Shown: piece after piece, positions 18,485 to 27,458 of the stretch
Layout: every line of letters begins with the position of its first letter
Numbering within the stretch: position 1 is the stretch's first letter
Origin: an uncultured Alphaproteobacteria bacterium
GTDB taxonomy: Bacteria > Pseudomonadota > Alphaproteobacteria > HIMB59 > GCA-002718135
Assembly: GCA_902619055.1 (NCBI GenBank)
Contig: CACNCW010000005.1
Coordinates: 1 to 34,971, forward strand
Direction of reading: 5' to 3'
DNA length: 34,971 nt
Notes under the pieces: model-generated
Database searches by the model: none
Told to the model about the DNA's origin: nothing
Seen by the model: the letters and a program-made list of their open reading frames with translations, nothing else
Program-made: the position numbers and the translations under genes

Positions 18485-19357
18485 CTAAATATATTCGTAG
18501 TTATCTATATCGGCAAATAAAGTCCTTAATAATAAGTTATTTAAATGATGACCTGATTTGTTACCTAAAAAATATCCCTGAATTGGGGCTCCAGCTAAAT
18601 ACAAATCTCCAATAGAGTCAAGAATTTTATGTCTTACAAACTCATCCTTAAAGCGCAATCCATCTGAATTAAGTATTTTACTTTCCCCAACAACAACTGC
18701 GTTATCTAGAGAACCACCTAGAGCTAAACCATTTGATCTCAGCATATCGACATCTCTTTCAAATCCAAAAGTGCGTGCTGATGCAATATCAGTTTTATAG
18801 TTTCCGTTCACTAGTTGTAATTGACAACTTTGTTTGCTGACTAGTTTACTAGGAAAATCAATTTCAAAATCAATTGAAAATTGATTATTCGGTTTTAATT
18901 CTACAGATGAGTCATTATTTTCTACTTTAATATTCTTTTTAACTTTTAAAATTTTTCTTCTTTTATTTAAACTTTGAGTAGAAGTTTGATCAATAAGATC
19001 AACAAACTTTATTGAACTTCCATCCATTATTGGGACCTCTGGCCCATCTATTTCAATTTTGATATTATCTATATGCAGTCCAGACAAAGCACTCATCAAA
19101 TGCTCAATTGTTGAGACACTTGCACCATTTTGATTACTTATAGTTGTACTTAATTTTGTATTAGTTACATTTGACCAAATAGCTTCAATGATGTTATTTT
19201 TATTAAGATCCTTTCGGATAAACTTTATTCCAAAATCAGCTTCAGCAGGGTATAATTTCATGCTTACATTTACTCCTGAATGTAATCCTATTCCATTAAT
19301 TGATATTGGTTCGGCTATTGTTTGTTGATTTTTAGAATTATTCAATATGTCTATCAT
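18485..19357 (-). CDS. lpxC: UDP-3-O-acyl-N-acetylglucosamine deacetylase
   Basis: LpxC is the zinc-dependent deacetylase that commits UDP-GlcNAc to lipid A synthesis. From the chosen start the product is 290 residues. Zinc ligands are His86 (STIEHLMSALSG), His243 and Asp247 (VRHKILDSIGD). His270 in NKSGHHLNN is the catalytic histidine. The frame is open back to an ATG at 19417, but those 20 codons run straight through a perfect 28-bp palindrome, and the family N-terminus (TIAEPISINGIGLHSGV) begins soon after the ATG at 19357. The shorter start is therefore preferred. No Shine-Dalgarno is seen; the palindrome sits 5 bases before the start. It follows ftsZ, as in many dcw clusters. Confidence 0.93.
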   Translation of the reverse strand: MIDILNNSKNQQTIAEPISINGIGLHSGVNVSMKLYPAEADFGIKFIRKDLNKNNIIEAIWSNVTNTKLSTTISNQNGASVSTIEHLMSALSGLHIDNIKIEIDGPEVPIMDGSSIKFVDLIDQTSTQSLNKRRKILKVKKNIKVENNDSSVELKPNNQFSIDFEIDFPSKLVSKQSCQLQLVNGNYKTDIASARTFGFERDVDMLRSNGLALGGSLDNAVVVGESKILNSDGLRFKDEFVRHKILDSIGDLYLAGAPIQGYFLGNKSGHHLNNLLLRTLFADIDNYEYI

Positions 19358-19362
19358 TTTAA

Positions 19363-19390
19363 AAAAAAGTGCTGAATTCAGCACTTTTTT
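19363..19390 (-). terminator. Perfect palindrome (terminator/attenuator) between ftsZ and lpxC
   Basis: This is a perfect 28-bp inverted repeat: six A, then GTGCTGAA, then its complement TTCAGCAC and six T. It is followed on the minus strand by further T residues, giving an 8-base T-tract. It has the form of an intrinsic terminator for ftsZ, working in either direction. The T-tract runs almost into the lpxC ATG, so it may also act as a leader structure or attenuator for lpxC. Confidence 0.8.
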
Positions 19391-19404
19391 ATTACATATT
19401 TTTG

Positions 19405-19440
19405 AGGTTCTTAACAACTAACCTAATATTTCAAAATATT
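19405..19440 (-). repeat. Two small inverted repeats in the ftsZ-lpxC gap
   Basis: AGGTT (19405-19409) can pair with AACCT (19420-19424) around a 10-base loop. Next to it a 16-base perfect inverted repeat lies at 19425-19440 (AATATTT, CA, AAATATT). With the palindrome at 19363-19390 this makes three hairpins in a row. The AT-only repeat may be chance. Confidence 0.45.
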
Positions 19441-19459
19441 GCAGATAATAGTTTATTTA

Positions 19460-21109
19460 TTAATTAGCCTGTCTTCTAAGAAAAGTTGGTATATCTAAAA
19501 GTTCTTCCTCTGTTTCCTGATTAAACTCATCATCTATTTCAGAAGATTCACTCTCTTCAGCACTGAATTCCTCTTTTTCAATTATACTTGAATTATCATA
19601 TTCAGAATTGTTATCCTTAGAGTCATTTTCTTCGATATTTTCCTCAGAAGAGGCAAAGACAGGTTCATTCTTTGTAAGAATATTATTTTCTGCAGCTATA
19701 TCTTCAGATTTATTTTCAGTAGACAGAGTATCAAATAAACTTAACCTTCTTACACTTGCTTCACTTGGTTTATCTATATCCAAAGATGAGCTTGATACTT
19801 CCCCAGAGATATTGTCAGTTTCAATTTGATCTAAAGTTTCTGTAGCTTCGTTTTGAAAAATTGCTTTATTATGAATATTTTCTTCTAAGCTTGAAGTCTC
19901 TAATTGGTTAATATTTGTTTGCTCATCTTCATTAATATTATCAGTATTTTGATTATTGAACATTCTTTCATTTGCTATCTCATTAATCTCTTCATCGAGT
20001 ATACCACCATCTTTTGAGAGATTTTCCTGCAAAATAGTACTTTTAGACAATAACTCAGATTTTTCTACATCCTGTTTATAAATATCATTATTTATATTGA
20101 TCGGTGCAAAGCTATCTAACGGTTTAGCTGATATATTATTGTTTGCATCAATGCCTGTAGCAACAATGCTAACTCTTACAACACCTTCAAGTCTATCGTC
20201 GCAAGTAGTTCCGTAAATAATGTTTGCTTCTTCATCAACTTCTTGTTTGATTCTATTTGCAGCTTCATCAACTTCATACAATGTAATGTCTTTACCACCA
20301 GTAATATTAATTATTAGACCTTTTGCACCTTTTAAGGACACGTCATCAATTAATGGGTTTGCAATAGCTGCTTCTGCAGCTGCAATTGCTCTACCATCGC
20401 CTTGTGCTTCACCAGTACCCATCATAGCTTTACCCATTTCAGACATTACAGTTTTGATATCTGAGAAATCTAAATTTATCATTCCAGGTTGAACCATAAG
20501 ATCAGTTACACCTCTAACACCAGCATATAAAACATCGTCTGCCATCTTAAAAGCATCTGAAAAAGTAGTTTTTTCATTAGCAATTCTAAATAAATTTTGA
20601 TTAGGTATTGTTAGTAATGTATCAACATACTGTTGAAGTTCCTCAATACCTTTCTCAGCTAACTTCATCCTTTGAGAGCCTTCAAAATGAAAAGGTTTAG
20701 TGACTACGCCTACAGTTAGTATTCCTTTTTCTCTTGCTAGTTTAGCAATTACTGGTGCAGCTCCTGTGCCAGTACCACCACCCATTCCAGCTGCTATAAA
20801 AAGCATATGACTACCTTCAAACTTTTCACTTAGATCTTGAATTGCTTCTTCTGCTGCCTGTCTTCCAATATCAGGTCTCATTCCCGCACCCAAACCTTTG
20901 GTGCTGTTTAATCCTAATTGGATTTTATTTGGACAATTTGAAATTTGTAAAGCTTGTGCATCTGTATTAGCTATTAAAAAATCTACACCTTCTAAATTAG
21001 CATTAATCATGTTGTTAACTGCATTTCCGCCAGATCCACCTACTCCCAAAACTGTTATTTTGGGATGTAAGTTTTGCGCTACATCTTGTATTGAAATATT
21101 GATAGTCAT
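19460..21109 (-). CDS. ftsZ: Cell division protein FtsZ
   Basis: FtsZ is the tubulin-like GTPase that forms the division ring. The GTPase and C-terminal core domains fill about residues 14-320: [15 protein letters not shown] near 20-34, the tubulin signature [10 protein letters not shown] at 110-119, and the [16 protein letters not shown]7 loop. The tail from about 330 to 537 is an unusually long, acidic linker rich in E, D, N and S. It ends in the conserved peptide [11 protein letters not shown], the binding site for FtsA and other partners. Total length of 549 is long compared with about 380 in E. coli but in range for alphaproteobacteria. A GGCGGAG Shine-Dalgarno precedes the ATG. ftsA lies 79 bp upstream. 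Confidence 0.97.
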   Translation of the reverse strand: MTINISIQDVAQNLHPKITVLGVGGSGGNAVNNMINANLEGVDFLIANTDAQALQISNCPNKIQLGLNSTKGLGAGMRPDIGRQAAEEAIQDLSEKFEGSHMLFIAAGMGGGTGTGAAPVIAKLAREKGILTVGVVTKPFHFEGSQRMKLAEKGIEELQQYVDTLLTIPNQNLFRIANEKTTFSDAFKMADDVLYAGVRGVTDLMVQPGMINLDFSDIKTVMSEMGKAMMGTGEAQGDGRAIAAAEAAIANPLIDDVSLKGAKGLIINITGGKDITLYEVDEAANRIKQEVDEEANIIYGTTCDDRLEGVVRVSIVATGIDANNNISAKPLDSFAPININNDIYKQDVEKSELLSKSTILQENLSKDGGILDEEINEIANERMFNNQNTDNINEDEQTNINQLETSSLEENIHNKAIFQNEATETLDQIETDNISGEVSSSSLDIDKPSEASVRRLSLFDTLSTENKSEDIAAENNILTKNEPVFASSEENIEENDSKDNNSEYDNSSIIEKEEFSAEESESSEIDDEFNQETEEELLDIPTFLRRQAN

Positions 21110-21125
21110 TGTATTCTCCGCCGTT

Positions 21126-21163
21126 TTAAATAGTTTTTAACGATTTATGTTCGAAATCGTCAA
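21126..21163 (-). promoter_or_regulatory. Candidate ftsZ promoter with CtrA-like box
   Basis: In the 79-bp ftsA-ftsZ gap, on the minus strand, TTGACG (21158-21163) is a good -35. Seventeen bases later TTAAAA (21135-21140) is a poor -10. A TTAA-N7-TTAA motif at 21126-21140 overlaps that -10 and matches the CtrA half-site spacing known from Caulobacter. A 7-bp dyad (ACGATTT/AAATCGT, 21140-21160) fills the spacer. TTAA pairs are common by chance in such AT-rich DNA. Confidence 0.35.
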
Positions 21164-21188
21164 TATAATTTACTACATATAGTATTAA

Positions 21189-22409
21189 CTAAATATACTG
21201 ATCAAGCCAAGAAAAAAAGCCCAATATTCCTCGTTTTTTTGAATTTTTTGATTGATTTGCTAAAAAATCAACTCTAAATAAATCTTGTTCATACAAGATA
21301 GATCCAATAATGTCGCAAAAATTGGGTTTTTTAAATTTATTATCCAAATTTAATTGTTCTAAGGGACTTGACACTCTCACGCCACTTGCAAAAATTGTTT
21401 CTACATATTTTTCAATATTATCCATCATTGCACCACCGCCAGTAAGAACTACATTATTTAATTTTTTATTATTTAAATTATTGTCTTTAATTTTTTGCCA
21501 TATCATCTCTAAAGTTTCTTCAATACGCGGTCTTATAATAGCATTTAAGCTCGATCTTGTTATTTGTTTAAATGAATTTTTATCACCTGAAATTATTGGA
21601 ATTTCTATTATTTCATGGTCATCGCTGGGCGATGAAACTAGAGAACCGTATAAAGTTTTTAATCTTTCAGCACTGGAAACATTAGTAGATAAACCTCTAG
21701 CAATATCTAATGTAACATTATTACTACCAACACCTATTTCGTCTCCATATACAAATTTGTTATTTTCAAAAACTGATATAGAAGATGTTGAATGACCTAA
21801 ATCAATACAAATAGTTCCAAGTTCTTTTTCATCTTTTGTTAACGATGATAAAGAGGAAGATAAAGGAGAAGGAATATAATTATCAATATTAAGTTTCAAT
21901 TTTTTGATGACACTAGAAATATTATCTGTATATTTTTTTTGTATATTTATTTTATAAAAGTTAATTTTTATATTATCTGAGTAATTTCCAATTGGAGCAT
22001 TAAAATACAGGTTATTATCGATATCGTACGAAGTTATATTATTAAAAATTTCGAATTGTTCACGATTAATATTAAAATATTCTGATTGATTAATAATTTT
22101 TTTAAGATGTAATTCTGATATTTTCTCGTTTTTTAATTCTATTGCCGAGTTGTAATAATGAGAATTAGAATTCAGTAAAGATAGATTAAGGTTAATAGAA
22201 TTCAATTTAGTTTGAGATTGTTTTTCAGCATCTATAACTAAAGTTTTAATTTGATCATGTAAATTTTCAAAATTTAAAATAATATTTTTTTTAATATTAT
22301 TATTAGGAACACTAGCAATTGATAGGATATTAATATTATCGGTATTCTTATAATCAGCAATGACACATGATATTTTCGAATTACCAATATCTAGACCAGC
22401 TTTAATCAT
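21189..22409 (-). CDS. ftsA: Cell division protein FtsA
   Basis: FtsA is the actin-like protein that tethers FtsZ to the membrane and recruits later division proteins. The 406-residue product has the actin-fold motifs GLDIGNSKISCVI (residues 5-17), CIDLGHSTSSISVF in the middle and VVLTGGGAMMDNI towards the C-terminus. The region between about 85 and 165 fits the FtsA-specific 1C insertion. The last residues, KKRGILGFFSWLDQYI, form the amphipathic membrane-targeting helix. The sequence is divergent and Asn-rich, as expected at this base composition. The start overlaps ftsQ by 8 bases. Confidence 0.94.
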   Translation of the reverse strand: MIKAGLDIGNSKISCVIADYKNTDNINILSIASVPNNNIKKNIILNFENLHDQIKTLVIDAEKQSQTKLNSINLNLSLLNSNSHYYNSAIELKNEKISELHLKKIINQSEYFNINREQFEIFNNITSYDIDNNLYFNAPIGNYSDNIKINFYKINIQKKYTDNISSVIKKLKLNIDNYIPSPLSSSLSSLTKDEKELGTICIDLGHSTSSISVFENNKFVYGDEIGVGSNNVTLDIARGLSTNVSSAERLKTLYGSLVSSPSDDHEIIEIPIISGDKNSFKQITRSSLNAIIRPRIEETLEMIWQKIKDNNLNNKKLNNVVLTGGGAMMDNIEKYVETIFASGVRVSSPLEQLNLDNKFKKPNFCDIIGSILYEQDLFRVDFLANQSKNSKKRGILGFFSWLDQYI

Positions 22410-23175
22410 TTAAATTAATTAAGATTGTTTTTTTTAAATTTCTTAAATCATATGTTTTTATATTATTAATATCTGTTTTGCTAAGTTTATTTTGTATCAT
22501 AATAAAATTCTGAATAGATTTATTTGGATCCTCTTCAGAAAGCATTAATTTAACATCACTATATAAATTTATATCCCATCTTCTTTTATTAATAAATTCC
22601 AAACTCTTTATTCGATATTTTTTTTCAAAATCATTATTTTTTAAAAGATTTATTAGTGAGTTAGCTTTTAAATTTGAAGAATTGCCTTTAAAAATTAATA
22701 ATGACTGATGAGTGAAATCTGTAATATAAATTTGATCTATAATTTTTCCATTTTCATCAAAAACAAAGTATTTTTGGTTAAAAAAATAAATTCCTATTGG
22801 TTTATATTCTTCAATTCTAATAAATAGAGTATCTTTGTAATTTGTATTTAAATGTATTTCTTTGACCCAATTATTTTCTTTTATTGAGTTATTAATTTGA
22901 TCCAATGGTAATAAAAAAATTGAAGATCCTAAAAAATTTTGCAGTTTATCCTCTATAAATTTTAATTCTATTTTCTCTAAACCTAAAATATCAAATTTTG
23001 TAAATTGATATTGGAAGTTTTCCGAAAAACTCTGAATTATATTTTTAGAAGTCTCAATTAAATTATTTTTGTTAAAATATATTAAAAAAGAAAAAATAAT
23101 TAAAAATAAAAAAATACAAAAATAAGTAAATGATCTGATACTTAAAACATATCTTCTTCTATTAATATTGTTCAT
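22402..23175 (-). CDS. ftsQ: Cell division protein FtsQ
   Basis: FtsQ is a single-pass inner-membrane protein that bridges early cytoplasmic and late periplasmic division proteins. The 257-residue product has a basic cytoplasmic start, one membrane segment at about residues 15-33 (FTYFCIFLFLIIFSFLIYF), a POTRA domain from about 57 (KFDILGLEKIELKFIEDKL), and the FtsQ beta domain. Within it WVKEIHLNTNYKDTLFIRIEE and KPIGIYFF fit the family. The sequence is weakly conserved, so the call leans partly on position between ddl and ftsA, which is the standard dcw order. Confidence 0.92.
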   Translation of the reverse strand: MNNINRRRYVLSIRSFTYFCIFLFLIIFSFLIYFNKNNLIETSKNIIQSFSENFQYQFTKFDILGLEKIELKFIEDKLQNFLGSSIFLLPLDQINNSIKENNWVKEIHLNTNYKDTLFIRIEEYKPIGIYFFNQKYFVFDENGKIIDQIYITDFTHQSLLIFKGNSSNLKANSLINLLKNNDFEKKYRIKSLEFINKRRWDINLYSDVKLMLSEEDPNKSIQNFIMIQNKLSKTDINNIKTYDLRNLKKTILINLND

Positions 23176-23176
23176 A

Positions 23177-24127
23177 CTAATAATTCAAATTTTTGATCAA
23201 AATAAAAATGATTTCTGCAAAAGGTAAACCTTTATAATTAGCTTGTTCGGGTAATAGAGATATAGGAGTAAGCCCAGGTTGAGTATTTGTTTCTAAAAAG
23301 AAAATTTTATTTTTTTTTGTATCAAATATAAAATCAGTTCTTGCAAGCGAATTACAACCTAAGAGCTTATGGGCTTTAGTAGCAAATTTTAGGCATTTAG
23401 CATAATTTGTTTTGTTTAACTTAGCTGGCAAAATATGTTTAGCGTAACCTTTTGAATATTTTGCTTTATAATCAAAATAATTGTTTTTCGATTTTATCTC
23501 CGTAACAGCAAGTGCGTGAATATTTTTATCGAATTTAATAGTTGATACTGTAAGCTCTCTTCCAGATATATATTCTTCTATTAAAATTTCTTTGTGATTA
23601 ATAAGTTTACTTTTAAATTCTTCTAAATTAGAAATTAAAATATCAAATTCTTTTTTATTTTTAATTATTCTTATACCAAAACTTGAACCACTTCTATTAG
23701 GCTTAATAACAAATTTTTTTAACTTACTTTTGATAGTAATTAATTTCTTTTCATTTAAATCATTTAAATTTAAAAGATAATATTTTGGAGACATTAATTT
23801 ATTTTTAATAATTTTTTTCTTAGATGCAGATTTATTAAAACATAGATTAGATGATTTTATATTTGAATGAGAAAAGGGAATTTTATTTTTTTTTAAAATT
23901 TTTTGAGTTTGTCCATCTTCACCAAAAGGTCCATGTAAAGCATTGATACAAATAAAATTTTTATAATTAATTATTTTTTTATGAAAGTTTTTAGGATTAA
24001 CTCTTAATGTCTTAAATTTTAATTTATTTTGATGAAGAATTTTTTGAATTTCTCTAGAGGTTACTAAAGATACATCATGCTCTTCATTATTGCCACCTTC
24101 TAAAATTAAAATTTTTTTATTACTCAC
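23177..24127 (-). CDS. ddl: D-alanine--D-alanine ligase
   Basis: Ddl makes the D-Ala-D-Ala dipeptide that MurF adds to the wall precursor. The 316-residue product is an ATP-grasp enzyme. It starts ILILEGGNNEEHDVSLVTSREI (here NNEEHDVSL replaces the usual SxEREVSL), followed by ALHGPFGEDGQTQ, the KPNRSGSSFGI loop of the ATP-grasp fold, and FFLETNTQPGLTPISL with the metal-binding Glu and Asn. A ddlB gene in this place, between murB and ftsQ, is the common proteobacterial order. The gene overlaps murB by 8 bases and ends 1 bp before ftsQ. Confidence 0.95.
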   Translation of the reverse strand: MSNKKILILEGGNNEEHDVSLVTSREIQKILHQNKLKFKTLRVNPKNFHKKIINYKNFICINALHGPFGEDGQTQKILKKNKIPFSHSNIKSSNLCFNKSASKKKIIKNKLMSPKYYLLNLNDLNEKKLITIKSKLKKFVIKPNRSGSSFGIRIIKNKKEFDILISNLEEFKSKLINHKEILIEEYISGRELTVSTIKFDKNIHALAVTEIKSKNNYFDYKAKYSKGYAKHILPAKLNKTNYAKCLKFATKAHKLLGCNSLARTDFIFDTKKNKIFFLETNTQPGLTPISLLPEQANYKGLPFAEIIFILIKNLNY

Positions 24128-25013
24128 CTATTATTTTTACCTCCCATTCCAATTTTACATTGAATTTAGCATATACTTTTTCAACGATGCTTTTACCAAG
24201 GTTTTCTATATCTGTTGCTGAAGCGCTTCCCCTATTTATTAAAAAATTTGCATGTTTATCACTCACATATGCATCTCCATAATTAGTACCTTTACATCCT
24301 GCTTCCTCAATTAGTTTTGCTGCATGAAGATTTTCAGGATTTTTGAAAGTACTACCAGAAGTTTTATTTTTAATTGGCTGAGATTCTAAACGTTTATTCT
24401 TTATTTCATTAATCTTGTCTTTTATTAAATTTTTATCTCCATAATTAAAATTAAATATAGCTTTTGTAACTATATCTGTATTATTTATTTTTGAAGATCT
24501 ATATTTTAGATTTAGTTTATCTTTTGTAATTATTTTTCTTTGACCAAAATTATCACAAACTTCTATACTATTTATAACATCAACAGTTTCTGAACCATAA
24601 CAACCAGCATTCATTTTAACTGCTCCACCTATTGATCCTGGAATACCGCTATAAAATTCAAAACCCTCAATATTTTGTCTCAATGCATAATTTGATAAAT
24701 TAATATCTAAAATACTAGCACCAACTTCAAGTTTTTTATCATTAATATTAATAGTATTAAAACCTTTACCTAATTTTATAAGAGTTCCACTATAACCATT
24801 ATCTCTTATTAAAAGATTTGAACCTGAACCAATTATGTAAAAATTTTCATTATTTATTTCATTTAGTATAATTTCTAACTCTAAATTATCTTCAACTATA
24901 GCAAAAATTTTTGCATTACCTCCAGTTCTGAACCAAGTATGTTTTGCAGCATTATAATCCAAGTAAATTTTACTCTTGAGTTTATCAGCTAGTTCTAGAA
25001 ATTTTTTAGACAT
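24120..25013 (-). CDS. murB: UDP-N-acetylenolpyruvoylglucosamine reductase
   Basis: MurB reduces UDP-GlcNAc-enolpyruvate to UDP-MurNAc with NADPH and FAD. The 297-residue length and motifs fit the short type (MurB type II). Visible are TWFRTGGNAKIFAI, the FAD-binding GSGSNLLIRD, GIPGSIGGAVKMNAGCYG, the YRSS segment, and SGSTFKNP with the catalytic serine. The closing HANFLINRGSASATDI and final acidic residues fit the end of the active site. It couples to murC through a one-base TAATG overlap. Confidence 0.96.
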   Translation of the reverse strand: MSKKFLELADKLKSKIYLDYNAAKHTWFRTGGNAKIFAIVEDNLELEIILNEINNENFYIIGSGSNLLIRDNGYSGTLIKLGKGFNTININDKKLEVGASILDINLSNYALRQNIEGFEFYSGIPGSIGGAVKMNAGCYGSETVDVINSIEVCDNFGQRKIITKDKLNLKYRSSKINNTDIVTKAIFNFNYGDKNLIKDKINEIKNKRLESQPIKNKTSGSTFKNPENLHAAKLIEEAGCKGTNYGDAYVSDKHANFLINRGSASATDIENLGKSIVEKVYAKFNVKLEWEVKIIGE

Positions 25014-26383
25014 TAGCTATTTAAATAATTTTTTGCAATATTTGATATTGAGCCTGCACCCATAAAAACAATGGTATTTTGATTGATTGTATAAGGCTTT
25101 ATTAATTTATTTAAATCACTTATATTTTTTAAATATATTGTATTTTTATTTTTTTTTAATATTTTAGAAAATAAATCTTTTGAAGTTGCGCCTTTGATAA
25201 TCGTTTCTCCAGCTGAATAGGTTTCTAACAAAAATAAAAAATCGACTTTAGATAAAACTTTTATAAACTCTTTAATAAGTATTTTAGTTCTAGTATATCT
25301 GTGTGGTTGAAAAACAACTATTACTTTATTTTTTAAACTTTTAGCAGCGCTTAATGTAGCTGCAATTTCTGTTGGATGATGTGCATAATCATCATACACA
25401 AAGGACTTATTTTTTTTTCCAATAAATGAGAACCTTCTTTTTACACCTACATAATTAATCAATGCATTATTAATATCTTTATTTTTAATTCCATTTAGTT
25501 TGGCTGCAACAATACTTGCTGTTGCATTTAAAATATTGTGACTGCCGATTGCATTTATTGTAAATTTATAATTAGAAGAATGAATAATTTTATTTTTAAT
25601 TTTTAATTTAAAGGAAGTTTTTAATTTGTTTTGTATAATATCAAAGATTAATACGTCTGCTTTTTTGTTTTTTATTGAATAAGTTAAAATATTTCTAGTT
25701 TTTATTTTGTTAATTAATAGTTTTAGATTCTTATCATCGTAACACATTATTGTAGTTCCATAAAACGGAAGAAGGTTTATGAATTTTTCAAAAGCATTAA
25801 TTAAATTTTTCTTTGATTTATAAAAATCCATGTGTTCAATATCTAAATTAGTAATTATTGATATTTGATGTGGGAGTTTTAAAAAGCTTCCATCACTTTC
25901 GTCAGCTTCAACAATCATCCACTCCCCTTTTCCATAACGATTATTGTTAGAAAAAGAATTTATAATACCACCATTAACAATAGTAGGATCTAAACCTGCT
26001 TCATTAAAAATATTTCCTACCAAACTAGTAGTAGTAGTTTTTCCGTGAGATCCAGCTATGGCAATAGATTTTTTATTTTTCATTAATTCTGCAAGCATAT
26101 CAGCTCGAGAAAGAATAGGGATTTTTTTAATATATGCTTCTTTTATTTCAGGATTATTTTTTTTAATAGCTGATGAATAAACAATAGCATGAGCATTTTT
26201 TATATTTTTTTTATTATGTCCTAAAAAAAATTTTATACCTTTTTTCTTTAATCTTTTGGTATTGTCATTTACTGATATATCACTACCCTGGATCGAATAT
26301 CCTTTATCTAGCATCAATTCTGCAATACCAGACATTCCTATTCCTGAAATACCTATAAAATGAATTTTATTGTTAATTTGCAT
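25013..26383 (-). CDS. murC: UDP-N-acetylmuramate--L-alanine ligase
   Basis: MurC attaches the first amino acid, L-Ala, to UDP-MurNAc. The 456-residue protein has the three Mur-ligase domains: an N-terminal Rossmann domain with HFIGISGIGMSGIAELM (residues 8-24), a central ATPase domain with GSHGKTTTT (111-119), EADESDGSFL and NLDIEHMDFY, and a C-terminal domain with YAHHPTEIAATL and VFQPHRYTRT. These last two motifs are specific for MurC among the Mur ligases. Its start overlaps murG by 11 bases. Confidence 0.97.
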   Translation of the reverse strand: MQINNKIHFIGISGIGMSGIAELMLDKGYSIQGSDISVNDNTKRLKKKGIKFFLGHNKKNIKNAHAIVYSSAIKKNNPEIKEAYIKKIPILSRADMLAELMKNKKSIAIAGSHGKTTTTSLVGNIFNEAGLDPTIVNGGIINSFSNNNRYGKGEWMIVEADESDGSFLKLPHQISIITNLDIEHMDFYKSKKNLINAFEKFINLLPFYGTTIMCYDDKNLKLLINKIKTRNILTYSIKNKKADVLIFDIIQNKLKTSFKLKIKNKIIHSSNYKFTINAIGSHNILNATASIVAAKLNGIKNKDINNALINYVGVKRRFSFIGKKNKSFVYDDYAHHPTEIAATLSAAKSLKNKVIVVFQPHRYTRTKILIKEFIKVLSKVDFLFLLETYSAGETIIKGATSKDLFSKILKKNKNTIYLKNISDLNKLIKPYTINQNTIVFMGAGSISNIAKNYLNS

Positions 26384-27458
26384 TTACAATTAATTTATAA
26401 ATTAAAGTGTTACAGTTTTTAACTTTAATCATATCAAATTTTTTATTCATTGATTCTAATTTACTTTCATTACTATATGTTTCATAAATATGTCTTTTTG
26501 CTTTGTCTAAATCATCATTATTTTGATCAAAAATTATGGCTAAGTCATGTTTAGCTAATATTTCAGCATTAAAAAATTGATGATTATCTTTTGAAGAAGG
26601 TAAAGGAATTAATATCGAGGGAAGTTTAAAGTTTATTAAATCAACAATTGTTCCTGCTCCAGCTCTGCATATTGCTAAATTAGAATTAGCTAGTATTTCA
26701 TCTACATTTATAAAAAAATCTTTCAAAATTATTGGTGATTTAATATTTTGTAATTCTGCTTCATATTTTTTTATCAAATGTTTAGAACACTGAAATATAA
26801 ATTTAGCTTTTATAATTTTTTCGTCATCTATAATTTTAATTAGATTTGTTGCAAAATTTGATACAAATTCTGATCCTTGACTGCCACCAGAAATAAAAAT
26901 TGTAAATTTACAATCAGAATTTTTATTGCTTATGTTATTATTTTTTTGAAAATTATTTTCTGGAGAACCAACTACAAATATTTTATCTTTAAACTTTGAA
27001 CTGATTTTAGATTTAATATCAAAATTTAAAAATAATTTATTTGAAAAATTCAAAAAAAATTTATTCGTTCTTCCTATTATTGAATTTTGTTCATGTATAT
27101 AAAGTTTAACTTTATAAATTGGTTTAAATAACATACATATTAACATTGGAGAAAACGAAGCATAACTTCCAAAAGAAATAGAATGGGATGGTTTTAATAA
27201 AAATACAATAATGAATGATTGAATTAATCCTAATAAAATTTGAAATACGCCAAAGATTTTAAATATTAGGTTTCCATTTAAATTTGACGAGCTAATTATA
27301 TAAATTTTTCCATTATAATTTTCAAAATATTTATAACCTCTTTTGTCAGTTATAATTGAGCAATTTATATTTTTAACAGTCAAATAATTGGCAAAATTTT
27401 TTGCTGGTATAACATGTCCACCTGTTCCTCCTGTAATTAGTAAAAAATTTTCTTTCAT
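26373..27458 (-). CDS. murG: Lipid II synthase (UDP-GlcNAc:undecaprenyl-PP-MurNAc-pentapeptide transferase)
   Basis: MurG adds GlcNAc to lipid I on the inner face of the membrane, giving lipid II. The 361-residue product is a GT-B glycosyltransferase. It opens with ITGGTGGHVIPA, has SFGSYASFSPML and HEQNSIIGRTNKF in the acceptor domain, and FISGGSQGSEF with ICRAGAGTIVDLI and IPLPSSKDNHQFFNAE in the donor-binding domain. All are family hallmarks. It is joined to ftsW by an ATGA overlap, placing lipid II synthesis next to the septal polymerase. Confidence 0.97.
   Translation of the reverse strand: MKENFLLITGGTGGHVIPAKNFANYLTVKNINCSIITDKRGYKYFENYNGKIYIISSSNLNGNLIFKIFGVFQILLGLIQSFIIVFLLKPSHSISFGSYASFSPMLICMLFKPIYKVKLYIHEQNSIIGRTNKFFLNFSNKLFLNFDIKSKISSKFKDKIFVVGSPENNFQKNNNISNKNSDCKFTIFISGGSQGSEFVSNFATNLIKIIDDEKIIKAKFIFQCSKHLIKKYEAELQNIKSPIILKDFFINVDEILANSNLAICRAGAGTIVDLINFKLPSILIPLPSSKDNHQFFNAEILAKHDLAIIFDQNNDDLDKAKRHIYETYSNESKLESMNKKFDMIKVKNCNTLIYKLIVNAN

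Noticed and set aside
19358..19417. N-terminal extension of lpxC from the upstream ATG at 19417
   Set aside because: The extra 20 codons translate a perfect palindrome and have no family resemblance; the homologous N-terminus starts after 19357.
21140..21160. Intrinsic terminator after ftsA
   Set aside because: The 7-bp stem is AT-rich and is followed by A residues, not a T-tract, on the transcribed strand; it more likely belongs to the ftsZ promoter region or is chance.
21310..21795. Plus-strand open frame of 161 codons inside ftsA
   Set aside because: Antisense shadow of ftsA; no start signal and no family resemblance.
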